NCBI RefSeq assembly: GCF_008297955.1
Contig: NZ_VTPY01000006.1
Span: 62,001 to 126,000 of the forward strand
Length of the DNA: 64,000 bases
From: Billgrantia pellis
GTDB taxonomy: Bacteria > Pseudomonadota > Gammaproteobacteria > Pseudomonadales > Halomonadaceae
Direction of reading: 5' to 3'
The translations under genes and the position numbers were made by a program. The notes beneath the pieces are model-generated. The model ran no database searches, was not told where the DNA came from, and saw only the letters and a list, made by a program, of their open reading frames with translations. Of this stretch, positions 42,037 to 51,918 are shown piece by piece. The stretch's first letter is position 1. Every line of letters starts with the position of its first letter.

Positions 42037-43170
42037 ATGATAGAGTCTTCCCGTCTCTCCTCCCCTTCGCGATCTCTCTGGCGACACCAGCGTGATCGGC
42101 TTGCTACCGGCCTGATTGCCGCCGGTGGCATCGGCGTGGTCCTGGCGGTCATGGCCATCGGTGCCTTCCTGGCTTTCGAGGTGCTGCCGGCGCTCGTCGG
42201 GGGCGGACTCGATGTCGGTCGGCTTCGAGACTCGCTGACACCGATGGCCTGGGGCACGCTCAAGGCGGCCCTGTGGGCGATGGTCTTCGCCATTCCGCTG
42301 GCCCTGGGCGCCGCGATGCACTCGGCGCTGTTCATGTCACAGCGGTTACGCAGCCGCATGAAGCCGACGCTCGAGATGATGGAGGCACTGCCCGGGGTGG
42401 TGGTGGGGTTCATCGCCGGATTGGTGCTGGCGCCCTGGATCGAACGCCACTTGGCGGGTGCGCTGGCACTGCTGTTTCTGCTGCCGTCAGGGGTATTGCT
42501 CGCCGCGGCGGGCTGGCGTCGGCTGCCGGTGAGTGCGCGCCGCCACATGTCGTTGTCGCGGGCCGGGTTGTGGCTGATGCCTTGGCTGGCCCTGCTCGCC
42601 TACGCCAGCTTCGCACTGGCGCCGATGGTGGAAGAGAGGCTATTCGGCGGCGATCTGAGGTTCTGGCTGGATGCCGAGCTGGGGCTCGATTATGCCACGC
42701 GCAACGCGCTGATCGTCGGCCTTGCGATGGGCTTCGCCATCATGCCGAGTGTCTACGCACTGGCCGAGGATGCCTTGTCCGGCGTGCCGTCGCGACTCGG
42801 AGAAGGTGCCCATGCACTGGGGGCGACCCGCTGGCAGACGCTATGGCGAGTCGTACTCCCGGCCGCCGCACCCGGCATTTTCGCCGCGGTCATGATCGGT
42901 GCCGGACGCGCGGTGGGCGAGACCATGATCGTATTGATGGCCAGCGGCAACACCGCGCTGATGAGCCTGAATCCCTTCGAGGGTATGCGTACCATGGCGG
43001 CGGGTATCGCCGTCGAGATGCCCGAGGCGGTACCGGGCAGCGAAGAATACCTGTTGCTCATGCTGGCGGCACTGCTCTTGTTCGCCTTCACTTTCCTGGT
43101 CAACACCCTGGCCGAAGTGGTGAGAAGCCGGTTGCGGCGACGCTACCGCTGGCTGGGTGGCGTACCATGA
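42037..43170 (+). CDS. pstC: phosphate ABC transporter permease PstC
   Basis: One of two Pst permeases, 377 aa. Hydrophobic helices start at about residue 24; the EAA-type loop GEGAHALGATRWQTLWRVVLPAAAPGIFAAVMIGAGRAVGETMIVLM is clear. Shorter than the long (about 680 aa) PstC of pseudomonads but longer than E. coli PstC (319 aa). ATG 42037 lies only 9 bases after the presumed -10 and has no Shine-Dalgarno, so the mRNA would be nearly leaderless or the true start is further in. Overlaps pstA by 4 bases. Confidence 0.92.
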   Translation: MIESSRLSSPSRSLWRHQRDRLATGLIAAGGIGVVLAVMAIGAFLAFEVLPALVGGGLDVGRLRDSLTPMAWGTLKAALWAMVFAIPLALGAAMHSALFMSQRLRSRMKPTLEMMEALPGVVVGFIAGLVLAPWIERHLAGALALLFLLPSGVLLAAAGWRRLPVSARRHMSLSRAGLWLMPWLALLAYASFALAPMVEERLFGGDLRFWLDAELGLDYATRNALIVGLAMGFAIMPSVYALAEDALSGVPSRLGEGAHALGATRWQTLWRVVLPAAAPGIFAAVMIGAGRAVGETMIVLMASGNTALMSLNPFEGMRTMAAGIAVEMPEAVPGSEEYLLLMLAALLLFAFTFLVNTLAEVVRSRLRRRYRWLGGVP

Positions 43171-44726
43171 AGCGCCGCATAAGACGACCTCTGCCGCGCT
43201 CCGAGGGCCCTTGGGCCTGGCTGACGGCCGGCAGCGTTGCGGTCTCGCTGCTGATGCTGGGTGGCTTGCTGCTGCTGATCAGCGTGCGCGGGCTGGGCCA
43301 CTTTTGGCCGGCGCCGGTGACACTGGTCGAACTGGAGGATGGCCGCGCGATCGCCGGCCGTGCAGTGCGTGAGTTGCCATTAGTGGGGCAGGCAGGGAGC
43401 GAGCGGCTCTACTTCACCGGCAATCGCGACCTCGACGGTCGCGTATGGGAGTGGGTGCCGGTGAGCACCATTGCCTCGCAGGAGCGACCCGTGGACCTGG
43501 TGGTACTGGAGCGGCGGCGATATGGTGACTTCATCGGTCGTCTCGTGTCGGTGGGCCCGATCGAGCCGACCGCCCATCCGCTCGACCAGAAGGCGGTGTG
43601 GTCAAGACTTCAGGCCCGCCTGCAGGCTCAGATGACGCTACGCGACGAGCGCGACCGGATCGAGCGCGATACGCTGCGCCCGCTGGTGCAGCGTGTCGAA
43701 GCCAACCCGAGCGATCGCGAAGCGCGCGAGGCGTTGGCCGACGTCAATGAGACGTTGCGTGCACTGCAGGCCGCCATGCACGGCGAAGTGGTGATCATCG
43801 AGAGCGTCGACGGGCGGCGCCTGGAGCAGCCTCTCGACGAGGTGCTGCACGCCTGGCGGCCCAACGCCATGTCGACGGTGGAGAAGATGATGGCCTGGGG
43901 ACAGGGTGTGTGGCGCTTTCTCTCCGAGGGGCCGCGCGACGTCAACGCCTCAGGGGGCGTTTGGCCGGCGATCTTCGGTACCGTGCTGATGGTGGTGCTG
44001 ATGTCGCTGCTGGTTACCCCCTTCGGCGTGCTGGCCGCGATCTACCTCAATGAGGTGGCGCACCAAGGGCGCATGATTCACCTGGTACGGATCGCGGTGC
44101 GCAACCTGGCTGGCGTGCCCTCGATCGTCTACGGCGTGTTCGGCCTGGGGGTGTTCGTCTACGGCATCGGCAGCTCGCTGGACGAATGGTTCTTCAACGA
44201 TGCACTGCCGTCGCCCACCTTCGGTACCGGGGGATTGTTGTGGGCGTCGCTGACCCTGGCGCTGCTGACCCTGCCGGTGGTGATCGTGGCCACCGAAGAG
44301 GGGCTGGCGCGGATTCCCGCCGAGCAGCGCGAAGGCGCCCTGGCGCTGGGCGCCACCCGGCTGGAAACGCTGACCCGAGTGGTACTGCCGATGGCGTTAC
44401 CGGCGATGCTGACCGGGGTGATCCTGGCGATTGCCCGTGCCGCTGGCGAGGTAGCGCCGCTGATGCTGGTCGGCGTGGCCAAATTGGCGCCACAGGTGCC
44501 GGTGGACGGCGAGTTTCCCTTCCTGCACCTTGAACGCAAGTTCATGCATCTCGGCTACCACATCTACGATACGGCGTTTCATGGCAACGATGTACAGGCG
44601 GCGTTGCCGGTGGTCTATGCCACGGCGCTGCTGCTGGTGCTGGTGATCCTGTTGCTTAACCTGACTGCCATATTATTGCGTCATTATTTTCGCGCGCGGC
44701 ACGGCGTGCTGGCGCGTCAACCTTGA
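43167..44726 (+). CDS. pstA: phosphate ABC transporter permease PstA with large periplasmic insertion
   Basis: 519 aa against about 296 in E. coli. After the first helix (about residues 20-45) comes an insertion of about 200 residues with a beta-rich part ([35 protein letters not shown]) and a charged coiled coil ([23 protein letters not shown]...). The permease core resumes near residue 265 ([34 protein letters not shown]), with the EAA loop [30 protein letters not shown]. Pseudomonas PstA is similarly long, so the insertion is a known but unexplained form. ATGA overlap with pstC. Confidence 0.92.
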   Translation: MKRRIRRPLPRSEGPWAWLTAGSVAVSLLMLGGLLLLISVRGLGHFWPAPVTLVELEDGRAIAGRAVRELPLVGQAGSERLYFTGNRDLDGRVWEWVPVSTIASQERPVDLVVLERRRYGDFIGRLVSVGPIEPTAHPLDQKAVWSRLQARLQAQMTLRDERDRIERDTLRPLVQRVEANPSDREAREALADVNETLRALQAAMHGEVVIIESVDGRRLEQPLDEVLHAWRPNAMSTVEKMMAWGQGVWRFLSEGPRDVNASGGVWPAIFGTVLMVVLMSLLVTPFGVLAAIYLNEVAHQGRMIHLVRIAVRNLAGVPSIVYGVFGLGVFVYGIGSSLDEWFFNDALPSPTFGTGGLLWASLTLALLTLPVVIVATEEGLARIPAEQREGALALGATRLETLTRVVLPMALPAMLTGVILAIARAAGEVAPLMLVGVAKLAPQVPVDGEFPFLHLERKFMHLGYHIYDTAFHGNDVQAALPVVYATALLLVLVILLLNLTAILLRHYFRARHGVLARQP

Positions 44727-44740
44727 GGAAGCGTCGCCCG

Positions 44741-45556
44741 ATGTCCAGGCCGCCCCGACTCCAGCCCGCCACTTCGGGTTCGATCATTGACTTCCCGTCC
44801 GAAGCCAGCTGCCTCGCAATCGAGGGGCTGAGCCTGGCCTATGGCGGCAAGCCAGCGCTGCGCGATATCTCCCTGCGTGTGCCGCGGCACCGTGTCACGG
44901 CGTTCATCGGTCCGTCGGGGTGCGGTAAATCAACCCTGCTGCGCGCACTCAACCGGCTGCACGATCTCAACGAAGAAGCGAGCCATGAGGGCCGCATTCT
45001 GCTCGAGGGTCAGGACATCCACTCCCCCGAGGTCGCCGTGGATGAGCTGCGCCGGCGTGTCGGCATGGTATTTCAGGTGCCCAATCCGTTCCCCATGTCG
45101 ATCTACGAGAACGTCGCCTTTGGGCTGCGCCTACAGGGGGGGCTGACACGTCGCCGCATGGACGACATCGTGGAATGGGCGCTCGAAGCCGCGGCGCTGT
45201 GGGGCGAGGTGAAGGACCGGCTGCGTGCCTCGGCCTGGTCGCTCTCGGGCGGCCAGCAGCAGCGCCTGGTGATCGCTCGCGCTCTGGCGGTGCGTCCCGA
45301 GGTGCTGCTGCTCGACGAACCGGCCTCGGCGCTCGATCCGATCTCGACGTTGAAGATCGAGGAACTGATTCGCGGTTTGAAATCGCAACTGACCCTAATA
45401 CTGGTCACCCATAACATGCAGCAGGCGGCACGAGTCTCGGACTACACCGCCTTCCTGCAGGATGGCGAACTGGTGGAGTACGCTCCCACCGACAACTTGT
45501 TCACCAACCCCAGCCTGCGCCGCACCGAGAACTACATCACCGGTCGCATGGCCTGA
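44741..45556 (+). CDS. pstB: phosphate ABC transporter ATP-binding protein PstB
   Basis: ATPase of the Pst importer, 271 aa. Walker [22 protein letters not shown]-loop [21 protein letters not shown] (PstB type), signature [15 protein letters not shown], Walker [14 protein letters not shown], and the end [14 protein letters not shown] match PstB. GAGGAAG 9 bases before ATG 44741 is preferred over a TTG at 44723. The usual PstB Walker-B phrase is EPTSALDP; here Ala replaces Thr. Confidence 0.95.
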   Translation: MSRPPRLQPATSGSIIDFPSEASCLAIEGLSLAYGGKPALRDISLRVPRHRVTAFIGPSGCGKSTLLRALNRLHDLNEEASHEGRILLEGQDIHSPEVAVDELRRRVGMVFQVPNPFPMSIYENVAFGLRLQGGLTRRRMDDIVEWALEAAALWGEVKDRLRASAWSLSGGQQQRLVIARALAVRPEVLLLDEPASALDPISTLKIEELIRGLKSQLTLILVTHNMQQAARVSDYTAFLQDGELVEYAPTDNLFTNPSLRRTENYITGRMA

Positions 45557-45597
45557 CGTCACGACGGGCAAGGGCCCGTGGCCCGAGGAGAGAACGA

Positions 45598-46326
45598 ATG
45601 GATATCACCAGCGACACTCATAGTCAGCACATTTCCCGCCAGTTCAATCAAGAACTGGAGGCGCTCAAGACCCACCTGATGACCATGGGCGGTCTCGTCG
45701 AACAACAGGTTCAGGAGGCGATTCTCGCCCTGCTGGAGGGGGACAGCCGCCTGGCGGAGAAGGTTCGCGACAAGGATCGCGACGTCAACGCCATGCAGCT
45801 CAAGATCGACGACGAATGCACCCGGATTCTGGCGCGGCGCCAGCCGGCCGCCTCCGACCTGCGATTGGTGCTGGCGGTGATCCGCGCCACTGCCGATCTC
45901 GAACGCATCGGCGACGAGGCAAGCAAGATCGCGCGCAACGCCCTGACCCTGATTGAAGGCGGCAACAACGTGCGTGGTCTGATCGAGGTGCGCCATATCA
46001 GCGAGCACGTGCGGCGCATGCTGCGCGACGCGTTGACCGCTTTCGCCCGTTTCGATACCGAGCTGGCCCTTCAGGTGGTGCACGAGGACGATTCGGTGGA
46101 CGACGAGTACGGCAGCGCCATGCGCTCGCTGATGACCTTCATGATGGAGGACAGTCGCGCCATCGGCCCGGTGCTCAGCGTGATGTGGATCTTGCGTGCG
46201 CTGGAGCGGGTCGGCGATCATGCGGACAACCTCGCCGAGTACGTCATTTATCTGGTCAAGGGGCTCGACATTCGCCACATGGCCCCCGAGCAGCTCGACG
46301 AGGACGCCCTGAAGCGCAAGGAATGA
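45598..46326 (+). CDS. phoU: phosphate signalling protein PhoU
   Basis: Negative regulator linking Pst to PhoR, 242 aa. Two PhoU three-helix domains: ISRQFNQELEALKTHLMTMGGLVEQQV and the metal-binding repeats ATADLERIGDEASKIARNAL and RALERVGDHADNLAEYVIYLVKG. Last gene of pstCAB-phoU. AGGAGAG before ATG 45598. Confidence 0.97.
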   Translation: MDITSDTHSQHISRQFNQELEALKTHLMTMGGLVEQQVQEAILALLEGDSRLAEKVRDKDRDVNAMQLKIDDECTRILARRQPAASDLRLVLAVIRATADLERIGDEASKIARNALTLIEGGNNVRGLIEVRHISEHVRRMLRDALTAFARFDTELALQVVHEDDSVDDEYGSAMRSLMTFMMEDSRAIGPVLSVMWILRALERVGDHADNLAEYVIYLVKGLDIRHMAPEQLDEDALKRKE

Positions 46327-46345
46327 TCCACCGCAGAGGACCTCG

Positions 46346-47077
46346 ATGCTCGATGCCCTGACGGCGCTCAGTCGCGGGACGCGGCTGGTCTATGGCCGCG
46401 GCCTGCGCCGCTACGTATACGTCCCGATTGCCATCAACCTGGTGGTCTATTCGGCCATGCTCTACTACGTGGTCAGCCACTTCGGCGGCTGGCTGGATGG
46501 CTGGATGGCCCTGGTGCCGGCCTGGCTCGGCTGGCTGGATTGGCTGATCTGGCCGCTTTTCGTGATCAGCCTCGTGCTGATCGTGTTCTTTACCTTCACC
46601 TTGGTGACCCACCTGATCGCCGCTCCCTTCTACGGTTTCCTGGCGGCCAAGGTGGAGGTTCAGGTCACCGGCAGGCCGCCGCTCGACGATCGCGGCCTGG
46701 CTCGCACGGCTCTCGACGCCCTGGGGCGCGAGCTGGTCAAGCTTGCCTATATCATGCCGCGGGCACTGCTGTTGCTGGTGATCAGTTGGATTCCAGCGGT
46801 CAATGTCGTCGCTCCCTTGCTATGGGCGCTGTTCTCGGCCTGGATCATGGCCATCACCTACCTCGATTATCCGATGGACAACAACAAGGTGAGTTTCGCC
46901 GACATGCGTCGCCGGCTGAGCTCGCGTTCGTGGCAGACGCTCACCTTCGGTGGCTGGGTGACGCTGATCACCTGGATTCCGCTGGCCAACCTGTTCCTGC
47001 TGCCTGGCGCGGTGGCCGGGGCGGTGCTGATGTGGGATCGGTACTATCGCGGCCAGCGTGATATGGCTCCTTCCTGA
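46346..47077 (+). CDS. cysZ: CysZ-like (EI24) membrane protein
   Basis: 243 aa, about four long membrane segments. EI24/CysZ signatures: FFTFTLVTHLIAAPFYGFLAAKVE, RELVKLAYIMPRALLLLVISWIPAVN, and WIMAITYLDYPMDNNKVSFADMRRRL. E. coli CysZ (253 aa) is a sulfate channel. No other sulfur gene is nearby; the gene is 19 bases after phoU and may be in the Pho transcript. Convergent with phoR. Confidence 0.85.
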   Translation: MLDALTALSRGTRLVYGRGLRRYVYVPIAINLVVYSAMLYYVVSHFGGWLDGWMALVPAWLGWLDWLIWPLFVISLVLIVFFTFTLVTHLIAAPFYGFLAAKVEVQVTGRPPLDDRGLARTALDALGRELVKLAYIMPRALLLLVISWIPAVNVVAPLLWALFSAWIMAITYLDYPMDNNKVSFADMRRRLSSRSWQTLTFGGWVTLITWIPLANLFLLPGAVAGAVLMWDRYYRGQRDMAPS

Positions 47078-47094
47078 GAGACGGGACGCACCGA

Positions 47095-48399
47095 TCAGCC
47101 GGCCGTCGTCTGTGGCGGGGCCAACCGGTCGTCGGGAAAGACGCAGCGGAACAGGGCGCCTTCGCCGGGATGGGATTCGATCTCGAGGCTGGCGTCGTGT
47201 CGCAGCAGTACGTGCTTGACGATGGCCAGCCCCAGCCCCGTGCCACCGGTCTCGCTGCTACGGCCTTTGTCGACCCGATAGAAGCGTTCGGTGAGTCGGG
47301 GAATATGAACCGGATCGATGCCTTCGCCGTCGTCTTCCACCTCCAGGCAGGCGCCCTTGGGGTGAGGGCGCCAGCGCAGCGTGATGCGGGTGCCTTCCGG
47401 CGTATAGCGCACCGCGTTGGAAGCGAGGTTGGACAGGGCACTGTGGATTTCCGCATCACTGCCCACCAGACGTCGGGGCTCCTCCACCTCGACCTCGATC
47501 CGCTGCTGGCCCGCCGATAGCGCCTCGGCGTCGCGGCGCACTTCCTCAAGCAACGACGTCATGGCCAACGGCACGTGATCCTCGCCGCCCTGATCGATCT
47601 CCAGGCGTGACAGCAGCAACAGATCGTTGACCAGGTTCTGCATGCGATCGGTCTGCTCGCGCATGCGGGACAAGCCCTGGGCCAAGCGTGGCGGCAGCAT
47701 GCCGGCAGCGTCGGCATAAGTCTCGATGTAGCCGGCCAGTACGGTCAGTGGCGTTCTCAGCTCATGGGAGACGTTGGCGACGAAATCGCGGCGCATCTCC
47801 TCCAGGCGATGCAGCCGCGTGATATCGCGCGCCATTACCAGGCGCTCGTCATCGCCATACAGGGTGATCTGGAACTGCAGTACCTTGCGTTCATCGACCG
47901 GCGAAGCCAGAGTCAGCGGCTCACGGTAATCGCGGGCGTTGAAATAGGCGACGAAGCGCGGGTCCCGCACCAGGTTGGTGATGTGCTGGCCGCGATCGTG
48001 GGTCGCCTGAAGGCCCAGCATGCGCTCGGCGGCGCTATTCCACCACTCCAGGTCGCCGCGCTGGTCGAGCATGACCACGCTATCGCGCATGGCCTCGGAG
48101 GATTCCTGGATACGCCTGAGCGTGGCCTGCAGGCGGGTCTGGGTGTGACGCTGTCCCTTCTGGTAACGGTAGAGCCGGTCGAACAGCTCGCCCCACAGGC
48201 CGGTGGCCGCGGGCGGTTCGTTATGCGGATTGCGCGAGAGCCAGCGGCGCAGCGCATGTAGCTGGTGCAGGTGATGGATCAGGCGCAGGGCGACTCCCGC
48301 AGCCAGCCCGAGCCCTGGCGAGGATAGCAGCCAGCCGACCAGGGCGCCGGCGATGGCCAGCAGGCCGATGCGCCAGAGTTCGTGGCTCCAGGGACGCAC
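47095..48399 (-). CDS. phoR: phosphate regulon sensor kinase PhoR
   Basis: Inner-membrane histidine kinase, 434 aa. Two N-terminal helices (IGLLAIAGALVGWLLSSPGLGLAAGVALRLIHHLH), a PAS domain (about 115-200, MLDQRGDLEWWNSAAERMLGL), HisKA with the phospho-His in FVANVSHELRTPLTVLAGY, and HATPase with NLASNAVRYTPEGT and GGTGLGLAIVKH. Start GTG 48399 comes one base after the phoB stop, giving coupled translation. No large periplasmic domain, as in known PhoR, which senses through PstB/PhoU. Confidence 0.95.
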   Translation of the reverse strand: MRPWSHELWRIGLLAIAGALVGWLLSSPGLGLAAGVALRLIHHLHQLHALRRWLSRNPHNEPPAATGLWGELFDRLYRYQKGQRHTQTRLQATLRRIQESSEAMRDSVVMLDQRGDLEWWNSAAERMLGLQATHDRGQHITNLVRDPRFVAYFNARDYREPLTLASPVDERKVLQFQITLYGDDERLVMARDITRLHRLEEMRRDFVANVSHELRTPLTVLAGYIETYADAAGMLPPRLAQGLSRMREQTDRMQNLVNDLLLLSRLEIDQGGEDHVPLAMTSLLEEVRRDAEALSAGQQRIEVEVEEPRRLVGSDAEIHSALSNLASNAVRYTPEGTRITLRWRPHPKGACLEVEDDGEGIDPVHIPRLTERFYRVDKGRSSETGGTGLGLAIVKHVLLRHDASLEIESHPGEGALFRCVFPDDRLAPPQTTAG

Positions 48400-48400
48400 G

Positions 48401-49090
48401 TCAACCCTTGTTGGAGAAGCGGTAGCCGGTGCCGCGCACGGTCTGGACCAGATGCTGGTGGGCATCGCCCAATGCCTTGCGCAGGCGGCGGATGTGCACG
48501 TCCACGGTGCGTTCCTCGACATAGACGTTGCCGCCCCATACTTGGTCGAGCAACTGGCTGCGCGTGTAGGCGCGTTCCTGGTGTGTCATGAAGAACTGCA
48601 GCAGGCGATACTCGGTGGGGCCCAGTTCCAGCGTCTTGCCGTCGGCGCTGACTCGGTGGCTGACCGGATCGAGGCGAAGTCCGTCCACTTCCACCGGTTC
48701 CTCGACGCCCTTCGGTGTGGTACGGCGCAGCACCGCCTTGAGTCGAGCCACCAGCTCACGGGGCGAGAAGGGCTTGGTGATGTAGTCATCGGCGCCGGCC
48801 TCAAGGCCCTGGATCTTGTTGTCCTCTTCGCCCTTGGCGGTGAGCATGATGATCGGCAGCTCGCGTGTCGCCTCCTCTCGCTTGAGACGGCGAGCCAGCT
48901 CGATACCGCTGGTACCGGGCATCATCCAGTCGAGCAGCAGTAGGTCGGGCTGGTGATCGACGATCAAGGCGTGTGCGCTCTGGGCGTTGGCCGCCTCCAG
49001 TACGCGATAGTCGGCCATTTCCAGGGCCATGGCGATCATCTCGCGGATGGGCGCTTCATCGTCGACAATCAGAACGGTCTTGGCGGTCAT
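48401..49090 (-). CDS. phoB: phosphate regulon response regulator PhoB
   Basis: 229 aa OmpR-type activator. Receiver with the phospho-acceptor Asp in [22 protein letters not shown] and the Lys in [24 protein letters not shown]-terminal winged helix ending [17 protein letters not shown]...[17 protein letters not shown] upstream. A Pho box lies 51 bases upstream of the start, so autoregulation is expected. First gene of phoBR. Confidence 0.97.
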   Translation of the reverse strand: MTAKTVLIVDDEAPIREMIAMALEMADYRVLEAANAQSAHALIVDHQPDLLLLDWMMPGTSGIELARRLKREEATRELPIIMLTAKGEEDNKIQGLEAGADDYITKPFSPRELVARLKAVLRRTTPKGVEEPVEVDGLRLDPVSHRVSADGKTLELGPTEYRLLQFFMTHQERAYTRSQLLDQVWGGNVYVEERTVDVHIRRLRKALGDAHQHLVQTVRGTGYRFSNKG

Positions 49091-49141
49091 CCCGAAGCCT
49101 CGCGGTCAGTGACGGGTCGGTGACGATCTCACCACGTCACC

Positions 49142-49159
49142 ATGACAGTTGGATGACAG
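49142..49159 (-). promoter_or_regulatory. Pho box (PhoB site) in front of phoB
   Basis: On the minus strand this reads CTGTCATCCAACTGTCAT, the same 18 bases as the box before pstC. The -10 is less obvious here. Confidence 0.92.
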
Positions 49160-49170
49160 CGAGGCCAGCA

Positions 49171-50067
49171 TCATCCGCTACCCATCGCGGGCCACAGGCT
49201 CAGGGCGATGCCGGCGAACACCAGCAACCCCGACCAGTGGTTGTTGAGGAAGGCCTGGAAGCAGCGATCCCGCTCGCGCGTGCGTATCAGAAACTGTTGA
49301 TGAACGAAGGTGGCGGCCATCGCCACCAGGCCCAGCCAGAAGAAGGCGCCGAGCTCCAGGCGAAATCCGACCCAGCCCAGCAAGCCTAGCGTGGCTAGCT
49401 GCAGTAGGCCGATCATGGCGCGATCGGCACGACCGAACAGCACCGCGGTCGACTTGATACCGATGCGCAGGTCATCGTCGCGATCGACGATGGCGTATTC
49501 GGTGTCGTAGGCCACTGTCCAGGCCACATTGGCGGCGAACAGCAGCCACGCTTCCAGGGGCAGATGGCCGAGCACGGCACCGAAGGCCATGGGAATCGCC
49601 CAAGAGAAGGCGGCGCCCAGGAACAGCTGCGGCAGGTGGGTGTAGCGCTTCATGAACGGATAGATGAAGGCCAGGGCCACGCCGACCAGCGACAGCAGCA
49701 CGGTGAACGGGTTGGTGAACCACACCAGCACGAAGGCCGCTGCCACCAGGACGACGAACAGGACCTTGGCTTCGCCCTCGCCGATGCGCCCGGTGGCCAA
49801 TGGTCGGTTTCGCGTGCGCTTCACGTGACCGTCGAAATGGCGATCGGCGTAATCGTTGACCACGCAGCCGGCGGCGCGCATCAGGTAGACCCCGACAACG
49901 AAGATCAGCAACAGGTGGCGCTCTGGTAGCCCCGCGGAGGCCACCCATAACGCCCATAGAGTGGGCCACATCAGCAGCCAGGTGCCGATGGGGCGATCCA
50001 GGCGCATCAGGTGCAGGAAATCGGACAGCCGGGCGAGGCCGCGGGGGCGGAGCAGGGAGCGATCCAT
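49171..50067 (-). CDS. ubiA: 4-hydroxybenzoate polyprenyltransferase UbiA
   Basis: Second step of ubiquinone synthesis, attaching the polyprenyl tail. 298 aa, nine or so helices. [27 protein letters not shown], the first Asp-rich motif [19 protein letters not shown] and the second [25 protein letters not shown] are intact. The start has GAGGAGG upstream. It follows ubiC after 29 bases in the order seen in E. coli. Confidence 0.97.
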   Translation of the reverse strand: MDRSLLRPRGLARLSDFLHLMRLDRPIGTWLLMWPTLWALWVASAGLPERHLLLIFVVGVYLMRAAGCVVNDYADRHFDGHVKRTRNRPLATGRIGEGEAKVLFVVLVAAAFVLVWFTNPFTVLLSLVGVALAFIYPFMKRYTHLPQLFLGAAFSWAIPMAFGAVLGHLPLEAWLLFAANVAWTVAYDTEYAIVDRDDDLRIGIKSTAVLFGRADRAMIGLLQLATLGLLGWVGFRLELGAFFWLGLVAMAATFVHQQFLIRTRERDRCFQAFLNNHWSGLLVFAGIALSLWPAMGSG

Positions 50068-50096
50068 CGGTTCCTCCTCATTGGATGACGCCTATC

Positions 50097-50639
50097 CTAA
50101 CGTGCCGGCAGCCCCAGTTCATCCGCCATTCCGTCGAGGAAGAATTCCTGTACCAGCACGGCAAAGCGAGCATGGCGGAACACCGAGCGGCGACCCCAGG
50201 GGCCGCGCTGCGGATGGAAGGAGGGAGGTGTCGGCGTGACCTCGATGGCACTGCGTTGCAGGTCGGGCTGGCGGAACAGCCAGCTGCCCAACGAGCGCTC
50301 GCCCAAACGCTCCAGGCGTTGCCCGCGCAGCTGTGTCAAGGGCGCCACCGAGCGGGCCACGACCCAGGGGCGTTCACCGAGGTACAGGGCGACCTCTCGC
50401 AGCCAGGCGAAACGCCCCAGCGGCTGGCCCAGCGCCCGCGCTTCGTCGGGGCGCGGGCGCCCCAGGCGCTGGTCGAGCAGGTGCACGCGGAAGGCACGTC
50501 CGGCGCCAGCCTCGATCAGGCGCGCGGTGAGGGAGTCGCGCGACGCCACCCAATCCCACCAAGCGGGACTGATGACGGGCCGAGCGGCGGCCAGAGGTCG
50601 CCAGGTGGGGGCTAGGACATGCGGGACGTGGCGCGCCAT
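50097..50639 (-). CDS. ubiC: chorismate lyase UbiC
   Basis: Converts chorismate to 4-hydroxybenzoate and pyruvate for ubiquinone. 180 aa. Recognised by WVASRDSLTARLIE, REVALYLGERPWVVARSVAPLTQL (E. coli REV..GEPWLAGRTVVP) and the C-terminal Glu in VLVQEFFLDG. The ribosome site before ATG 50639 is weak, so the start is a best guess. First gene of ubiCA; divergent from the flavoprotein gene. Confidence 0.88.
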   Translation of the reverse strand: MARHVPHVLAPTWRPLAAARPVISPAWWDWVASRDSLTARLIEAGAGRAFRVHLLDQRLGRPRPDEARALGQPLGRFAWLREVALYLGERPWVVARSVAPLTQLRGQRLERLGERSLGSWLFRQPDLQRSAIEVTPTPPSFHPQRGPWGRRSVFRHARFAVLVQEFFLDGMADELGLPAR

Positions 50640-50757
50640 GGGGTTCCGGGACACCAGCACACTCCGGGTCGAAAGCGGGGTGCATAGTGTAACATGCGGT
50701 TCTGACACGATTGTCCGCGCCGGCCGTAATTCCGGCCGTGCAACGCCAAGGAGCCCC

Positions 50758-51918
50758 ATGACCGCACCCTTGACCATCGTCGGCACCGGCATGGCAGGCA
50801 TCGGCCTGCTCCGACAGCTGCGCTCGCTGGATGCCGAGCGCTCTGTCACCCTGATCACCGCCGACAGCGGTGACGACTATGCCAAGCCGCTGCTCTCTAC
50901 CGGCTTCGCCAAACGACTGCCACCCGAGCGGCTGGCGACGCGCTCGGCGCTGGAGGTAGCCGACCAGCTCGGCGCGGTGGTGAGAACCCGCACGCGCATC
51001 GACACCATCGATCCGGCGACACGCTTGCTGCATATCGGCGAGGAGCGCCTGCCCTTCGGCGAACTGGTGCTGGCCACCGGTGCCGCTCCCGCGGTGCCTT
51101 TCGCCATCCCGGATGCCGTCGCTGCGCGCGTCTTCAGCATCAACGATCTCGACGACTACCGCGCCTTTCATGCCGCCCTCGAAACGCTGGGCCGCCCGGC
51201 GCGGGTGGCGATTGTTGGCGCGGGCCTGGTGGGGTGCGAGTTCGCCAACGACTTGGTCGCCGGTGGCCATGCGGTGAGCCTGGTGGCGCCGGAAAGCGCT
51301 CCGCTGCCACGGTTGCTGCCGGAGCCGTTGGGGCGCGCGCTAGGCGAGGCCTTTGCGGAGGCGGGCATGACGCTGGCTCTGGGGCACGGTCTGGAGCGGC
51401 TGGAGGAGGCTGGCGGCGACATCGGCGTGATCATCGACGGTGCCAGCGTGATCGAGGCCGACCTGGTGTTGGTTGCCACCGGTCTGCGGCCGCGCGTCGG
51501 GCTCGCCCGGGCGGCTGGCCTGGATGTCGGGCCGACGGGTATCCAGGTCGACCGTTACCTGGCGACTTCGGTGCCGGGAATCCATGCGCTCGGCGACGTG
51601 GCCTGTGTGGATGGCGTCAACGCCATGTACGTGCAGCCGCTGCAGGCCGGCGCCAAGGCCCTGGCCCATACGCTGACCGGCACCCCTACCGAGGTGCGCT
51701 ACGGTGCCTGGCCGGTGCTGGTCAAGACAGCGCTGCTGCCGGTGGTGGCACTGCCGCCGCTACGCACTCCGGCGCGCTGGCGGATCGAGGGCGAAGGTCG
51801 GGATCTGGCTGCCTATGCCGAAGACCAAGACGAACGTTTGATCGGTTTTGCGTTGACAGGAGGTTGCGTCAGGCGGAAAGTTGAGCTGGCGCGAGCCGCT
51901 CCGCCGTTGCTAGGCTAG
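50758..51918 (+). CDS. NAD(P)/FAD-dependent oxidoreductase, rubredoxin-reductase-like
   Basis: 386 aa. FAD dinucleotide fold LTIVGTGMAGIGLLRQLRSLD, FxxLVLATGAAP, an NAD fold RVAIVGAGLVGCEFANDLVAGGHAVSLV, and the second FAD motif VPGIHALGDVACVDG. The C-terminal stretch YGAWPVLVKTALLPVVALPP is like rubredoxin-NAD+ reductases (RubB/AlkT) of Pseudomonas and Acinetobacter. AAGGAG before ATG 50758. No rubredoxin gene adjoins it, so the electron acceptor is not shown here. Confidence 0.85.
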   Translation: MTAPLTIVGTGMAGIGLLRQLRSLDAERSVTLITADSGDDYAKPLLSTGFAKRLPPERLATRSALEVADQLGAVVRTRTRIDTIDPATRLLHIGEERLPFGELVLATGAAPAVPFAIPDAVAARVFSINDLDDYRAFHAALETLGRPARVAIVGAGLVGCEFANDLVAGGHAVSLVAPESAPLPRLLPEPLGRALGEAFAEAGMTLALGHGLERLEEAGGDIGVIIDGASVIEADLVLVATGLRPRVGLARAAGLDVGPTGIQVDRYLATSVPGIHALGDVACVDGVNAMYVQPLQAGAKALAHTLTGTPTEVRYGAWPVLVKTALLPVVALPPLRTPARWRIEGEGRDLAAYAEDQDERLIGFALTGGCVRRKVELARAAPPLLG

